A stretch of DNA of 64,000 nt from Theocolax elegans (GCA_026168455.1 CM047425.1:99265580-99329579), one strand, 5' to 3'. Counted from the stretch's first letter, positions 36,870-51,023 are shown. Notes: generated by a model from the sequence alone, not told the origin. A program made the numbers and translations.

Positions 36870-39125
36870 GATGCACACGTACGTACACGTATATGCACAC
36901 ACTGTTATATTCACGCATATCCTAGGCGACTTGCGATGTTATATACCTTGCAGCTAATCGTATTCTTACCTAAATCATCGTAAAATCTAAAACGTTAGCC
37001 GTTCATTTTTCTTTTTTTCTTTTACTTTCGTAGACCGCGTTCCAGTAATCGCCGCTTCGCTTTCTAATGCACTACTCATTACGAACCCGAAGAGAAAATA
37101 GGGAATTCATCTTGTAAAAGTGCACCGTCTAATCATAGAATGTATTATGTACCGTGTGTTCTAGTAATAATGTAAATATATTTTAATGTAATTATTGTGC
37201 TTGGGTGGCTTAATGCATACGACCGTAGGGGTCTAGCATTATGCAGAAGACAGTATGTACCACGTAGTGAACGCATTGAAGTTTATTTTAATAGAAAGGA
37301 TGAATATGTTTGTACAAAATATTATTCTTGCGGTAGTATAATTGTGGTGAATTATTTATTTATTTTGATTTTGATAATCGTTTGTTCAACATTATTTGTC
37401 AAGAAATTAGTCTCTGGTATACATAAGTGAAGATCAAAATAACTCACTGTTTCGCTTGTTTGTCACAAAATTTAAATCTCGATCGTTATCGCGGATAATT
37501 ACAATATTAAACGCGGCATAAATATTTGCGAGTGCATTTAATGCATACTTTAAGGTATGTATACGTATGTATATGCTATATATATACATATATATTTATA
37601 CTGAATCTCATCCAGGATGTGAAAGAGTTAAATTTTTGATACGCCGTGATTGTTCCTCACGTATAGTTATTTGTATACACCGCGCAATAAAGCTCCAAGT
37701 CAATATAAAAAGATGGTAAAGCCACATTGTATAACGCGACTAAATGAGTTTTTAACGAGCTTTAAATTTTAGCCGCAGACGAGAAAGTGATTTTGAATGA
37801 TATCATAATGACAAGATGCCCGGTTGTCGGTCACATTGTAATTATAAAAACTTGCAGATTTCTTGCTTCGGATAAATATTAAAGTGGTAGAAACTTTCGT
37901 ATAAAATGTCAAAGCGTTCATTAATTCCATTTGCTCGCATGTATGTGAACACATAAATACATCCAGATCTCTTTTACCTCGATTATATTTGTGCGTGGTG
38001 TGTATATTCAGGAAACAATTAAATGTATTAAAAACTCACGTGTCTTATTAATAATTCGTTATTTCAACAAAAATGAAGTATCCAGTTTCCTTCAACGATA
38101 TATAATAAGAAACTTTCGTAGAATATATCAAAGTGTATACTCATTAATAATTTTTGCCAACTTGGAATCCAATTAAATCCGTGTCTTTATAATGATAAAC
38201 CCAAACTACAGGAGTTTCCTCAAAATAATATGAAAGTAATCATCGGGAGAACGAAGAGAATGAAACATTCATTGACGACCGAAATATATGTATATATATA
38301 TAATACCTGTATACGTATACGTGTGTGTATATATGTAGATCTCGCAACAAGAGAAAAGGAAATATTTGCCAAGGATTAAGAATCGATGATGCGCCGACGC
38401 ATTAAGCTTATCAGGAATAAGTAATCTGTACTCAATGTTCTCTGCGCTTACAACAGCCTACGCGCTCGTGAAAGCCAACAGAATAGGAATAAACGATGAC
38501 GAGGACGAGGTTGAATGGATCCTTGCGCGCGCGTACGCGCACGTTGGCGAATAGGGAAAACGACGACATGAAAAGCAGACACAAAATGCCTGTCGCCGCG
38601 GCGATTGATAAAACAGAAATTCTCCCTTCTCCTGATTTTGCTTTTGACTCTTCTTTTCATTCGCTTGTAGAAATATTTTAAAATCCTCTTTATTTTCACG
38701 GGTTACTGGCAATAATCTTTACTTGAATATCCACTTTCACGCGCTTACGAGTCTGAAATATATAGAAAGAATCGGGTTACACCTTTTTTCTTTCCAATAA
38801 ACATTTTATTTTTATACAATAGTAATCGAGCGAGTCTTGTTTTATGACAGTTCGTATGTCGAAAATACTTCGACTTGTACTCTGACTAAATATTAGAAAA
38901 TTATATACGTTTAGGTTCGATGTAAAATGACGATTATTCTCGACAATATTTATTCGAATGTACTATTAGAATCTTCATAATTATTTCCTTCGAAGTATTT
39001 GGAATCGAAAGTCTTCAGGAGAAATTTAAATTTAAATTTAACTGAATTGATATTGCTTTAATTCACTTTTATAAGTCTAATGCATTAATCAATTATGAAT
39101 TTCATATCATATCCGAATTGCATTC
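36870..39125. other. Non-coding left of the MITE
   Basis: A 77-codon plus frame at 37197-37430 ends in a membrane-like segment (IIVVNYLFILILIIVCSTLF), but it has no ATG start and no supporting splice acceptor. GCGCGTACGCGC at 38529-38540 is a perfect palindrome. Otherwise nothing. Confidence 0.5.
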
Positions 39126-39129
39126 CCAA

Positions 39130-39334
39130 CACGGAGAAAAATGTTATAATAAATATTGTTTATCTTGTTGAGGAATTTAGGAACAGAATGAACGAAACAT
39201 AAAAATTTTATAGTAAATTTTACTACGTAACATAGTAATTTTTCTGATTTGTCCACTCTGTTCCCAAATTCTTCAATAATATAACAATTTTTACAAAAAA
39301 CATAGTAATTTTTATTATAACATTTTTCTCCGTG
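39130..39334. mobile_element. Fold-back MITE, about 205 bp
   Basis: The ends are perfect inverted repeats over at least 24 bases: CACGGAGAAAAATGTTATAA at 39130, and its reverse complement ending in CTCCGTG at 39334. The inverted similarity continues inward with substitutions and a roughly 20-base indel through the GAGGAATTTAGGAACAG region (39170-39186), paired with 39254-39274. A small palindromic centre rich in TAGTAAATTTTACTACG lies near 39211-39227. There is no coding capacity, so it would depend on a transposase made elsewhere. I could not see a clear target-site duplication; the flanks are CCCAA and TAATT. The superfamily is unassigned. Confidence 0.85.
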
Positions 39335-39589
39335 TAATTAGATTATAATTCTCTAAATCATAACCGAATTTCGTGTAACAAATTCACATCGCAATTAATA
39401 AACTCCCTCCTGGGAACACGTAACGGTCGTAAAAAAAGAAAAAGCACAAAGTCAGTTCAATTCTTCTCGTCACTTTAAAATATCTTCTCTTATTTTCGCA
39501 TGCTTTCATGTAGAAGACGTATTCACTTCCAATACATCGGTTCCACGTATTCTCGCAGTAGAAAATGAAGAAGTAGGATCAACTGAAGA

Positions 39590-39626
39590 AAGAGAGAGAG
39601 AGAGAGAGAGAGGAGAGGGAGTGAGT
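39590..39626 (+). repeat. (GA)n microsatellite
   Basis: GA run then GGAGAGGGAGTGAGTGAAG, about 250 bases right of the MITE. Confidence 0.85.
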
Positions 39627-40881
39627 GAAGGTACACGTATAAGGAGAGAAGCAGTCGCCAGGATTGAACCGTAAAATGAGAAACAATTAAGCTTTTATAG
39701 AGTTACAATCCACGAGAGAGATAGACTGTGTTAGAGTATATACTCGAGGTAGATATCGAATAGCCGTGCGTGCAACTATACGTTTCCGATGAGCGGGTTT
39801 TCGTATATATATACACACACCTCATGAGTCCATGTAATATATATACCTACATACCTACTATCGTATCGTGATTCTTCCCGCGTTTCTCGCATTTCTTTTC
39901 GAATCTCTCGTGGTCTGCGCTCTCTTGATTCTGAGATATTCGTCCTTCACGCCTCGGCGATAAGACGAAAACAAATACTTACAAATATGATGCGAGTTAT
40001 ATGGTGTCTACCTGTCTCTCGATGCACACGCTAAGTGTCCAAGATCTTATCTCGGATGATAACGAGAGACGGCATTGTTGTATGGTTTACCTTCATGACT
40101 AAATGACTAGAGATTCGTTACGAAACTTCCTTTGATCGTTTAGTTGTTAACTAACTCTTATAGCAACGCTTTCAATAGTATATAAATCACTATTCGAATA
40201 TTGGGTGATCGATAGATCAACTGTCGAATTGTTGTAAACGAGTTATCATTTGATCTATTCCTAAATTACACTTATATACAATTTCGAGAAATATAACTTA
40301 TGCTAAAGATACATAATCATTTTTTTCTCCAAAGTTAATTATGTTGCGGACGAAACAAAGACATGGGAAGATAAGATTGTAAAATTATACTACAACCACA
40401 AATTTCGCCAACAATATACAATGGAACCCAGTTATAGTTTATATTAATTTATACAATATCATTCGGAAAAAGGTTGATGAGAAATTAATTCGAAAAATTA
40501 TTGGAATAAATGAAGGGAATAAGACTCGAAATTAAGCGAGAGAAAGAACCTTGACGAGAACCGCGTGTGGCTTTGTGGGTCGAGATACTCGAAGAGGTAT
40601 AGTGCTTTTATTTTTATTTATTTCCATCTCAGTCGGCGCTCTTGGTCATTTTTTTTCTCCACCCCGTTCTCAATATGTACGTCTCGTTTATTTTGCGCGT
40701 TGCGATCGAAAAGTCGCGCGAGTGGGTGGATACGTATAATGTCTACACACAGACCGAAGAGAGCGATTTTTCAATGTACCGCACTATGTAATCCCCACGT
40801 GCCAGGTGGACACGCTTTGTCGACAATTATTGGACCGGACACACGAGGATGCAAACCGGTGCAACTCAAGAAAGAGAGAGA

Positions 40882-40908
40882 GATTTTGATTTTGATTTTG
40901 ATTTTGAT
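40882..40908 (+). repeat. (GATTTT)n hexamer microsatellite
   Basis: About 4.5 uninterrupted copies of GATTTT follow a short GA run. Confidence 0.9.
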
Positions 40909-41100
40909 AATTTATTGAGTTTACGCATTTTTGAGTTCAGCCTGTCAATCGTGTCACTGTGATTCCGACCTTCTTTAATACGCTTGAATATTGTTAATGC
41001 CAAAAATTACTCTTTGAGAAAGTTTCCTCGAAGATCGTTTTTTTCCACGAACGGCTAATTAAAATTTAAGTATATTTTGCATCCTTCTGTGTAATTTTTT

Positions 41101-41120
41101 CAACGATCGACAACGATCGA
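41101..41120 (+). repeat. Tandem 10-mer duplication
   Basis: CAACGATCGA occurs twice head to tail. The core CGATCG is itself palindromic. Confidence 0.6.
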
Positions 41121-43194
41121 AAAAAAAGTGAAGGTAAAGACACGGTAAATATATTAACCGCAAATAACCGAGGATATATGTGTCTATCTTTTCTTTCTCT
41201 TCGACTGGCAAAACGAGGATTAGCCGAAAATGAAAAATTGTGCTTGAATAAACTATATAACGCGTAATTTATAGATTTTGTTTCTCAAACAAGATTTTAG
41301 CCACACGGTTATCTCTAGTTAAAGCGATTTTAGTTAACCGATTTTTCCGGACAATATATTTATTTTCGTAATTTCGCGTTTATAGAGCTGCTCCATTTAC
41401 CGGGAGCTTCGCTCTTTTCCCGGCGTCTCTATATAAGTATGTATGTGTGGGTATACATATACATACATATATATCTATACATAAACGCGCGAATAAAAAC
41501 AAGCGAGTTTCCTTTTGGCTCTCTTGGGAGTCACGTGCGCGCGTAATAAAGATCGCTCAGGATCGTCGGTACTATAAGGCCTTAAAGTCAAACGATTCCG
41601 CCAAACAAAATTTCACTCGGCTCGCGTGCGCCATTTCTTTTTCCAACGTCCTTTTTTTTATACTCCTCCTCGCGTGGATAGGTTTTAATGAGTATACCAG
41701 TAATATTATTCCGCTGCCGTCATCCTTTTTCAATCGACACGTTTTACGGGCAACAGCGCTATCAAATTTAATAAACCTACACCCAAGGTAGGTTACTTTA
41801 TATAGATATTTATAACCTGCAGAATTTTAATGAAAATGCAGTAAAAAATACTTATATCATATACCGATTAATTTACAAAAATCGTTGATCATGAAAAATC
41901 GATGAATTTTTATACGTTTATAATTGTATGGTATTGCTATACCAATTGCGCCAAACGGTAATCAATTTCGTAATATTACGAATTCATTTCATAACTATAC
42001 ATATAAATATTATCGATATTATTGAGTAATAAGATAATTAGAATTATTGATGCATCGTAACATTTATCAAAATCTGATAAAACCTTTTCACGTAGAAATG
42101 ATGTTTTTACCATTAGCTTACGTAACTATTTAACAATTGTACCATAAATTACTATTGTTCTAAGGAATTAAAGTGTGTAGTTTTGTAAGTAAATACGAAA
42201 AAATTAAATATTTCTGTTACATCCTTATCGATGATCAAATTGATTAAAGAACAATGAGTAATTTGTAAAATCCTTAAAATTGTAAATTAAAGCTGCAACC
42301 TTCCCCAGACAGGTAAACTTTGAAAAAATTAAACATCTTTAACGTATTCGAATTCATGATTTTTACATAATTACATTTTTAATATACGTTTAAAATAATT
42401 TAAAAACATTATTCTTGGTCATTGTCCTTTAAGTACGTTATAAATAACATATGAAAACGATTTTTATACAAAAATAGCCTTAAGATAATCGCATTCAGAT
42501 TATTTATTAAATAAACAACGAATAAAAAATCATATTTAACATTATGTTCCTTATTCTTTTAACCCTCTTTAGTAAGATTTCCTAATTTAAAAGATAACGA
42601 GGAAAACAAGTGCTGATCCCACGTGTAATTCAACATTAATATAATATGGTGAACAACCGTTAATAAGTATTATATTTTTAAAATCTTAGTTTAATTACAA
42701 CAAATGTTACACCAAATTCACACGTTTTAAGCACAAGATGATCTCATCTACCGCAAGTGCTTACGTAAAGTAATTAAAAGACAAACCCCAGAATAATTAT
42801 TCAAGCTTTCACAGATTGGTTAACTCTGGAAAATATGACGGATCCACGGAGCTTCCTGGTTTTCGGTGAAAGTGTGCATTTAAATGAGATTTGCGCGCGT
42901 TTAAGTTTACACATACACCTCACCGAAGTCCATCCCGGAAAAGGTGTGCATCTGTATACAGAGAAAGCGCACTCGCAAAGTCATTTATATATCCACACAT
43001 ACATATATACGCGTAAAGTTCACGCAAATGTGTGCCACTATATGCTTAACGTAAAAATCCTTAGACCGATAAGATAAGCTCAAGCGAATAAATTGTGGAA
43101 TTCTCGAGCGAATTATCGGTGCGTCGAGGAATCGGTTCGAAACAGAGTCCATCGATAGGCTCAAACCACGTGGGCGTACGTCGACGTGATATAT

Positions 43195-43224
43195 TCTCTC
43201 TCTCTCTCTCTCTCTCTTTCTCTT
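43195..43224 (+). repeat. (CT)n microsatellite
   Basis: About 12 CT units, then TTTCTCTTTTAG. Confidence 0.88.
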
Positions 43225-44299
43225 TTAGCGCGCTCTTCCTTTTCCATGTCCTTCGCCTTTACTCGTCGGTGAATATTTTGCGCGTTCGTATACATAAAAC
43301 GATGTTTGAGGAAAACAAGTCCGAGCGGATTTTAATACGCGTGCGATTATAAGCAAACGTTATTCGAGCTATGGTTACAGTTTAAATGATATAGTTCTTA
43401 TAGAAATTTTGTTCACAAAAGTAGATTTAGTAATACTTGAACGTTATGAATTATCACTGATGTAATGTAGAAAATAAACTTAACTTTAAAATATAAAAAC
43501 TAAACTTTAGGGTCATAAATAATCTGTAAAAATTTATCAGAATTCCCTATTAGCAAGAAATATGCAAAAAATGTAGTGTATAAATAGAAAAATAATGGAA
43601 GCAGTTTAATAGATTTTTGATAAACGTACAATTGAGTATACTTACTTTTAAAATATAACCACACAAAGTATTTAAATGTTTCAGGATTAATCTATAGACA
43701 GATATCAAGTTTAAATTACTGATCTTATCTTATCGGTATAATTATTGAATAATATAAATAAGTAAACACGAAACAAAATATTCTATACAAATACACACAT
43801 GTAACTTAACATAATACTTTAAAGGATTTATCTCCGATACCATTAAATTGTAATGGATTATATTTTAAAATCGATGGATCTATGAAATTGAATTATTTAA
43901 AAAATAAAATAGATACATCGATCAAGAGAAAAAGAAAATAAAATTGATCTAGCGAATGTTTTTCGCGATTATTGCATAATTTTGAGTTTCTTTGATCCGC
44001 AGGAATCAATCGTAAAAAACGTACGAAAGAAAGAATAAAGAATCAGGTTTGCAACAAGACGTTTCAATTACGGAAAAGGCAAAGACCGCTTTAAAACTAG
44101 GATCAGTCGGAAAAAGTGAAATGCATTAACAGGGAATGCAGGAGATTCGATATAAAGGTAAAAGGAGAAGAAGAAGGGGCGGTCAGAAAATATACTGGAT
44201 CGAAAAGGCAAAGGAAGGGAAAGAACACACTATTCGTGCCGCGGAGCTATATAAGACTCTCAGCGAGTACAAGTAGGAGAGGAGAGATGGCAAAGGAGT

Positions 44300-44331
44300 A
44301 AGGGAGACAGAGAGAGGGAGGAAGAGAGAGG
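44300..44331 (+). repeat. Impure GA tract
   Basis: AGGGAGACAGAGAGAGGGAG continuing in purines. Confidence 0.75.
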
Positions 44332-44501
44332 CGTATGTGTGTATATATTTGTTACTCGTGAAAGTTCCGCTACACATCCGCACTCATCGTGTGGATCGCA
44401 AATCTTGACCTACGGCTCTCCCCCAAAGCGGCTCGCGCGCATAACTTGGCGCCTAACACACACGAGCTCGCGCGCGCATGATCACATTGAGCCACGTTGA
44501 T

Positions 44502-44527
44502 GTGCGTGTGTGTGTGTGTGTGTGTGT
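44502..44527 (+). repeat. (TG)n microsatellite
   Basis: TGTGCG lead-in, then about ten TG units. GCGCGCGC runs lie at 44468-44478 and 44528-44535, so the whole block is Z-DNA-prone. Confidence 0.88.
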
Positions 44528-44588
44528 TTGCGCGCGGCCTCGATTTACGGGTCTGCTGTCGGATTAAAAATCCGTGCCCTTATAACGA

Positions 44589-44599
44589 GCCATAAATTA
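44589..44599 (+). promoter_or_regulatory. Recurrent 11-mer GCCATAAATTA, copy 2
   Basis: Exact copy of the word also at 18988 and 57534, here followed by GCCGG. It sits in a CpG-richer block with a TG repeat just to its left. Confidence 0.25.
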
Positions 44600-47500
44600 G
44601 CCGGAAAATGATCGAGCGCGGAGGCGAGTCTACACCTACATATATATTATATTTATTTTACGCGATGCACGCGCGCGTGAGCGCAACGCTCGTTTGCGCA
44701 TGTCAAATGCGCGGCGCGTCGAGCATTTTAATAGTGCCGTTAATGCGAGCATTAGGATCAATCGAACTCGCGATTCCAGCTTGTTCCTTTTGCGAACGTA
44801 TTTGAGAATGTCTACGTCTCTTTCTCTCTGTATGCATGTGTATAATTCGTAGATCGGAATGCGAGCCGCAAGGGCTATCAATTTTTAATTAATCAATAAA
44901 GAACGGTTCTATTATATATCGGGGACATTATTTCAAAGTTTCATGTCGTTTTATCTCGATGACGCCGGAAAACTATGTATCTATTAGAAAATACGATAAT
45001 TGATTAAACAATTCAAAACTTGACGACTAAATACATACGTGCATGTGTGTTTAATTGTTATGCACTTCAAGCAATTTCAATATCCTTATGTAACGTTTTC
45101 AAGCAGAGAAATTAAACAATCTTTTTATAGTGTAACATTGCATGGACGAGTATTATTTCTTAACATCGGCGTCGGGTTCAATAATAAACGTACTAATTAC
45201 ATGGCTATAACACTTATTTTTATCAACAATTTCATCGTGTGAATTTAACTTGAGTTAATATAAATTATCACAATTTCAAAGTAGTTATTGGGTTATTTCA
45301 TCGATGCGAATGACAATCATTTCGTTTTAAAATTGCATATTTACTTAAATAATGCAGCATAAAGTAAATTTATACAATGCGAAAAAAAGGATGAAGTATC
45401 TTTATATTAAACGTGTTATATACGTTTGTACTCGGGGTAATCACAGCTGTACTCGTATCCAACGTTAATACGACTGTGTAAATTTGATTATTGTTCATAA
45501 ACCGAAGGTAGTTTCTAATAATAGACGTTTTATTGAGGCAACGAATGCAGTCCGACGAGTCACCGAGTCCAAGTTGCACTTTCTTCGAGGCTTGAATATA
45601 TAAGTAAAGGTAGGTTAGCGCCCTCCTGAACACCTGCTAGTACGAAATATATATCTACCTTTTCTAAACTCGTTATAAAACCAATATCCGATTTTCGATT
45701 TTTTTTTACTATGTATATTAAAACTTACAAAAACACGTCTGTACATACGTAAATATAATTTAAAATTAAAAAAATTTTAAATACATTCAAATATGCAAAT
45801 ATTGTCAGTCAAAGAGTATATTCTGTAGGAAAACATTAAATTTCTTTTTCTTTGGTGAACGTGTATGAATTCAGTGAGTATTCGGACTCGAATTTATTTG
45901 AAAGGGTCGTTAAACTCTTTTTCAATATAATAACGTACGTACACTCACATACAGATATAAAGTTCATTCAAAGTCGACCAAGCGCAGATTTATCTAAAGT
46001 ACAAATTAAAAACAAATTTATACTACACGTCGAAATATAAATTTCAAGTAAACCAAGCACGATTACGTAAATATACGTAAATATACAGTGTGAAATGCAA
46101 AATTGTTTTGTAAGTGACGATTACGTAATAGTTAGTATTTATGTAATATTCAAAATCTCATGTAAATTTACAATATAAATATCGTTAATGAATCGTGGTG
46201 TTCGCGTGTAAGAATTATTTAAGATAATAAAATAAAGTTAGATACATTTCGTTTTCCCATTTTTTCCCGAAAAAAAATAGCTCGAATACGAGATCACTAG
46301 TTTTTATAGCTAACAATTTGTAGATAATTCGAAAACGAATGGTTATAAGGCGTAAAATGTTTAATAAAACGCGAATTTTACAACAGTTTGTACCGAAAAA
46401 GTTATACAATTTAACATTTTCTCTTCTAAAAGATAACACATCTATTTCACAATATCACTGCGTCATTACGTAGAGAAACGGTAAAATAATGGATATCACC
46501 ATAAAACGTAAAATATCTCGTGGAATTGAAAAAAAAGGAACGTGTGTGTACGTGTGCAGTGTATATACATATCGAAATATAGGTCCGATTAACTAGACAG
46601 ACCGACTTGGGTAATATTTACCGCATCGCGAAATGAGTTCAATCGTTTGTAGATAACGAACGTTTTATCGTCTTTATATCGTGTCTCTCTATTTTCGCGT
46701 TGGTAAACCACACATCACGTATATAGGGCTCTCTACGTGTATATATACGTGTATACGAAATATTTCGTAGCTCGATCTCTCGCGCCATGAAATAACGGCC
46801 GCAATGATTTAGCTCGCGTGCCTCAGCACGTGTGGGCTTGAGAAGAGCGTTCACCGAATAACCGAGGAAGGGGGACTAGTTTATAAATCAACAGGCTGGC
46901 AAAAACTCACGAATGGTCAGATGGTAATTGAGATATTCGGGGCACTCAACGTGGTATTTAATTGAAAGCGCGGGTGTGTGCACCACAGGCCAAAATATAT
47001 ATTACCAAAGATTTTTATGTGCGCACGTATCTGTATATACCGGGGTTGTTTAATACAACCACTTAGAATAATGTTCAGGGCGCATAAATCTCGCGTCGCG
47101 AGATCGACTTAGAATATATATGTATATATACGCTAAATTTCTGGAAACTCTGAGGTCTTGCTGTGCCTTTGAATTTATGATGATGTTCTACGCGCTTGAT
47201 GAGATGTAATTTAACATCACTTTGCGAGTCGCGATTTTATAGTTTGATAAAATTCTAGATGATACGGGGAAACTCGTTGAGTTTGAGGAAAATCTAGGAT
47301 AATCTTTTATTTTATTATTAATCTCGAAAAATTTCACAATGTTTTATAGCTCGTGTATAAGGTAATTACACCTTACAGATTTTTTGATAAAAAAATACGA
47401 CCATTCGAAATGTTTTATCTAAATGTTACAATGATTTATTTCACTTTATTCGTATATTATTAAAGAATCTAGGACTTTATAATGAATTTTATTTATATAC

Positions 47501-48909
47501 TTGCTGAGAATTTTATTACACTTTTGCAGATTGATACATACTCAATCTTTGCTTATTTATATAGAAAAATATGGTACATACGTTTAAATAGTGGAATCAA
47601 AAATATGAAATTTCAAATTATTTAAAAGATGAAAAATGTCGTTTATTTACTATGTTTAAAGATAAATAATTGTATAGAACAAGCCAGTCAGAAACGTTAA
47701 ATTTACTACTGCCAGAAAACGTAAATCTTCGAATATGCAGTATTGAATGTGTGTACCTTTTTCCGAATACACCTATCAATTCATTAAAGAATGTACAAGA
47801 TATAAACCATGTCCCTAATCTTAAAAAAATTCCAGTGTAGTATGCAACGATCCCTTATTTCTTGTCCCCATCGACTATCAGTTGAGCTGAAGCAAACGAA
47901 GAGGGCAGTATGAACCTGCCTTGTAGCATAAATATGTTTCTTAGGTCAGAGGAAAGCCAGGTTTATGGGATAAATGTCGTAAGTTATGCGGAAGGAGGTC
48001 GAGGGGTGGCTAATTCGACTAAGCCACGCGCAACGGATGTGTCTCCCACGGAAACTCGTTGAGAGAGAAAAACTTACGGTCTCCCCCCCCCTCCTTCCAT
48101 CCGCTAACCTTTACTTTTTCCTCTTTTTCTTTCAATCTCTCTCTTTCTTCTTTATCCTAGATTTTTTTTAATATTGATATTTTCTACCTGGACCGAGGCT
48201 GTCAGTTTCGGTCATTATAGGAACGGTTCGAAATTGTACTTTTTTTCGTTATAATTATATACACTGCCGACCTCGAGTGATTTATATTAACGGTGGCCTG
48301 TATTTCGGAAACGTTTTTTTTTTTTTTAACTAACAATGACCGCGTTATTACGCAACGCGTACACATACTTTTCCGAGAAAAAACCTATATTTATATGTAG
48401 TATTTATAGAGAAGAATGACGTAAGGAAGAAAATTATGTGTACTTTGATATCTGATAAATAAACTTTAATAAATCATCGAGCGTGCAATATCATCAAGAG
48501 ATATAATCCTTCGATGAATTTTTATGACGATGAACGGCGGCAAAAATAATCGGTATTCCGAAGGTCCACATTTTTTAAGCAATCATCGCCTTCCCCTTCC
48601 TTTTCGGAGGGACCGAAAAACCGGGCAAATTAAAAAGCTACCTGCCTCGACAAAGAGGGGAATCTGCTTTTTATAAACTTTCCCGACGAAAAGAGGTACA
48701 ATTTTTATCAATGACGGAAATCGATCAATTATAGAATGGCACGGATTCAGGAATACCAAAGGAGAACGAGTTCTCTTCTCGGGGTTCCACTACCGAATCA
48801 CGCGCGCGGTTAAATTTATTATCAGGCGGCAGCGAATGCATTTGCACAAAGAGACGAAGAAACGAACTCGGGATGTGAGAATTGACGTTTGCGAGAGGAA
48901 CGCTAGCTT

Positions 48910-48910
<1 letters not shown>

Positions 48911-48951
<41 letters not shown>
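48911..48951 (+). repeat. (TC)n microsatellite
   Basis: About 20 uninterrupted TC units. It continues into a pyrimidine tract ending TTATCTCCACAG at 48985, which resembles a strong plus-strand 3' splice site but may just reflect the repeat. Confidence 0.93.
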
Positions 48952-48955
<4 letters not shown>

Positions 48956-49515
48956 ACTCTTCCCCTTCTAGCTTATCTCCACAGGTAGACCCGAGGGCGT
49001 GGACGATTTTTTGTGTTGAGATTCTCCTTCTCTCTTCCTCTTTCTTACTGAAGGAGAAAAAGTTTGGGCAGAAGGCAAGGCGAGCCCGTCTCGATACGAG
49101 CATTGTGCGGCAACAAAGCTACACTTTTCTACCAGATCCAAGGACTAATGGATAATTAATTTTTGATAAATTGTCTTGGGATGACTGGCATCGCCACACG
49201 GTCTAATTTGTATTTCGATTTCGCATAAAAGATGCGAAGGTTTAGGTATATCTTGGCCGCCCTTTTTCACCTGGGCTCTTGACTTACTTCGACCGGGCCA
49301 TGACTTTGGTATTGTCAGCTAATGTTAAGATTATTTTGTCAAAGTCATCCTTTTGTCCTCTACTTCAGAACACATTTTAATCTTTGACTTGCATTCAAGG
49401 AAAATTCTGACGATTTCAATAATTTTTTAAGCGTTTTCATTATTTGAATCTAGGTATATACGATATGCATTACTGTACGGTGCACATATTGATCTAGAAT
49501 AGCTGAGAAGTTAGG

Positions 49516-49537
49516 TCAATGTCCTTTCGGACATTGA
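49516..49537. repeat. 9-bp stem with four-base loop
   Basis: TCAATGTCC, loop TTTC, then GGACATTGA form a perfect short hairpin. It does not match the histone mRNA stem-loop or a known microRNA. Confidence 0.5.
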
Positions 49538-51006
49538 TGAACCACTTTACTTCACACCTACAGATACTGTTTCATGATTTTCTCAAATATATTGACTAAC
49601 AATTTATTACTCACTAACAACGAATGATTATCTCAAAAAAAAACTGTAACTCTTAAAATCAAGAATTAAAAACTACAACTTGGATAAATTTAAATTGTCG
49701 ATTTCCGCGGGAATTCTCAAATAAGTTGATGACTTGTCAAGAGAATATCATACAATATTTACATAACGATACTTCAGAATAATAAGAGGAACGAAATTTT
49801 GATATGCACAAATACCATAAAAATAAAAAAGAATATCCAACAAAATTCTTGTAAGCTACCCTTTGGTAAACGAATAAAAGGTCGTCTCTTGGAGTGTCTA
49901 AGAATGCCGTGCAAAAGAGCATTAAAGGGACATCAAAAGAGGCCACAACCGTTCGCGTGCACCGTTCGGTCTATCTCCCTCTCTCTCTTGCTCCCTTGAC
50001 ATCGTGTCTGGTTGAGCTCTCACGTATATATATACATATATGCGCGAAGCACGAAGAATATACATAGAGCTCCGGTATAAATGCAAGGTCGCTTGTGGTG
50101 CGAGGGAGGAGCACCGGGGAAAAAAAACTCTACCGAGCAAAAGGACGCGCGAGCGTGTAAGGGCAAAGAAGAAGAAAGGAATAGACGCGCGGAGCAGGAA
50201 CTCGAAACGAAACACTCGCGTGGTCGCTTCTTCCATATTGCGGGCTGAACAACGCCTTTTTACTATATTGCAATTAAATGCACGCGCTCAATGCACTATC
50301 TATAATTACTAGTTTTATGTATATGCGTGATTCGTCTTTTTCATTTTTCGAACGAATTTCCTTTTTCAATTTTACTTTTTTTAATACAACTATACCGCGT
50401 ACACGTATATGGTTAACGTTACTTTCAATTTTTTTTATACCACGGTTGAATAACTTTTAGTTAACTTTAGAATTCAGGTTATTTAGTAAAGTGTTGTTAT
50501 TATAATTCACCCTTTAAAACAAATAATTGGGATGTAATGTAATGCTAGTAGTTATAAAATATAACGAAGCAAGTCGTGGTCGGAATACAGTTATAAATTT
50601 AGTATAACCATAATGAGATGTAGTTACGTACGATATTGTATTTGTTCCTACCAAAATATAATGAAACGATTATATATACATAATCAAAAGGAAACAAAAT
50701 AATTCAATGCAATGGAAAATGTTTAAGCGAGTCCAACTGTGAAACAACATTAAGAGATGAAAAATGAAAGAAGCTACCGTAAAACCGCGTGATATTATAC
50801 TCGAAACAATAAAAATACAAACGAGTTATTAATTAATTTTTAAGTTATTCAGAGTATTTCCGTCAAGAGAGTGCATACTACGATCGTGAATAATATGGCA
50901 TTAAACAAAACTTAGCATTTCTTTTTGTTGTACGCGGAACTGACCAATTGGCGCAAAGAATGTTGTTCCTCAGACATATGCTGCCTTACCGAGGGGAAAA
51001 AGAAGG

Positions 51007-51023
51007 TGCGCGCGCGCGCGCGC
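51007..51023. repeat. (CG)n dinucleotide run
   Basis: GCGCGCGCGCGCGCGCG, an unusual pure CG repeat; strongly Z-DNA-prone. Confidence 0.88.

Larger units (their letters stand above)
39630..43190. other. Non-coding, no gene seen
   Basis: Mixed to 41780, then very AT-rich to 42800. Frames at 40551-40918 and 41447-41791 are unrecognised and partly repeat-driven. Confidence 0.55.
43230..48900. other. Non-coding, mostly AT-rich
   Basis: AT-rich at 43370-43960, 44880-46500 and 47270-47830. Higher-complexity blocks lie at 44390-44800, 46560-47160 and 47840-48060. No gene is supported. Confidence 0.55.

Noticed and set aside
36963..36995. Minus-strand TTTAG-GTAAGA as a fourth composite splice site
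   Set aside because: The pyrimidine tract is broken by purines and the site uses TAG; weaker than the three retained.
37197..37430. 77-codon plus frame ending in a membrane-like helix
   Set aside because: No ATG start, no convincing acceptor upstream, and the hydrophobic stretch comes from T-rich DNA.
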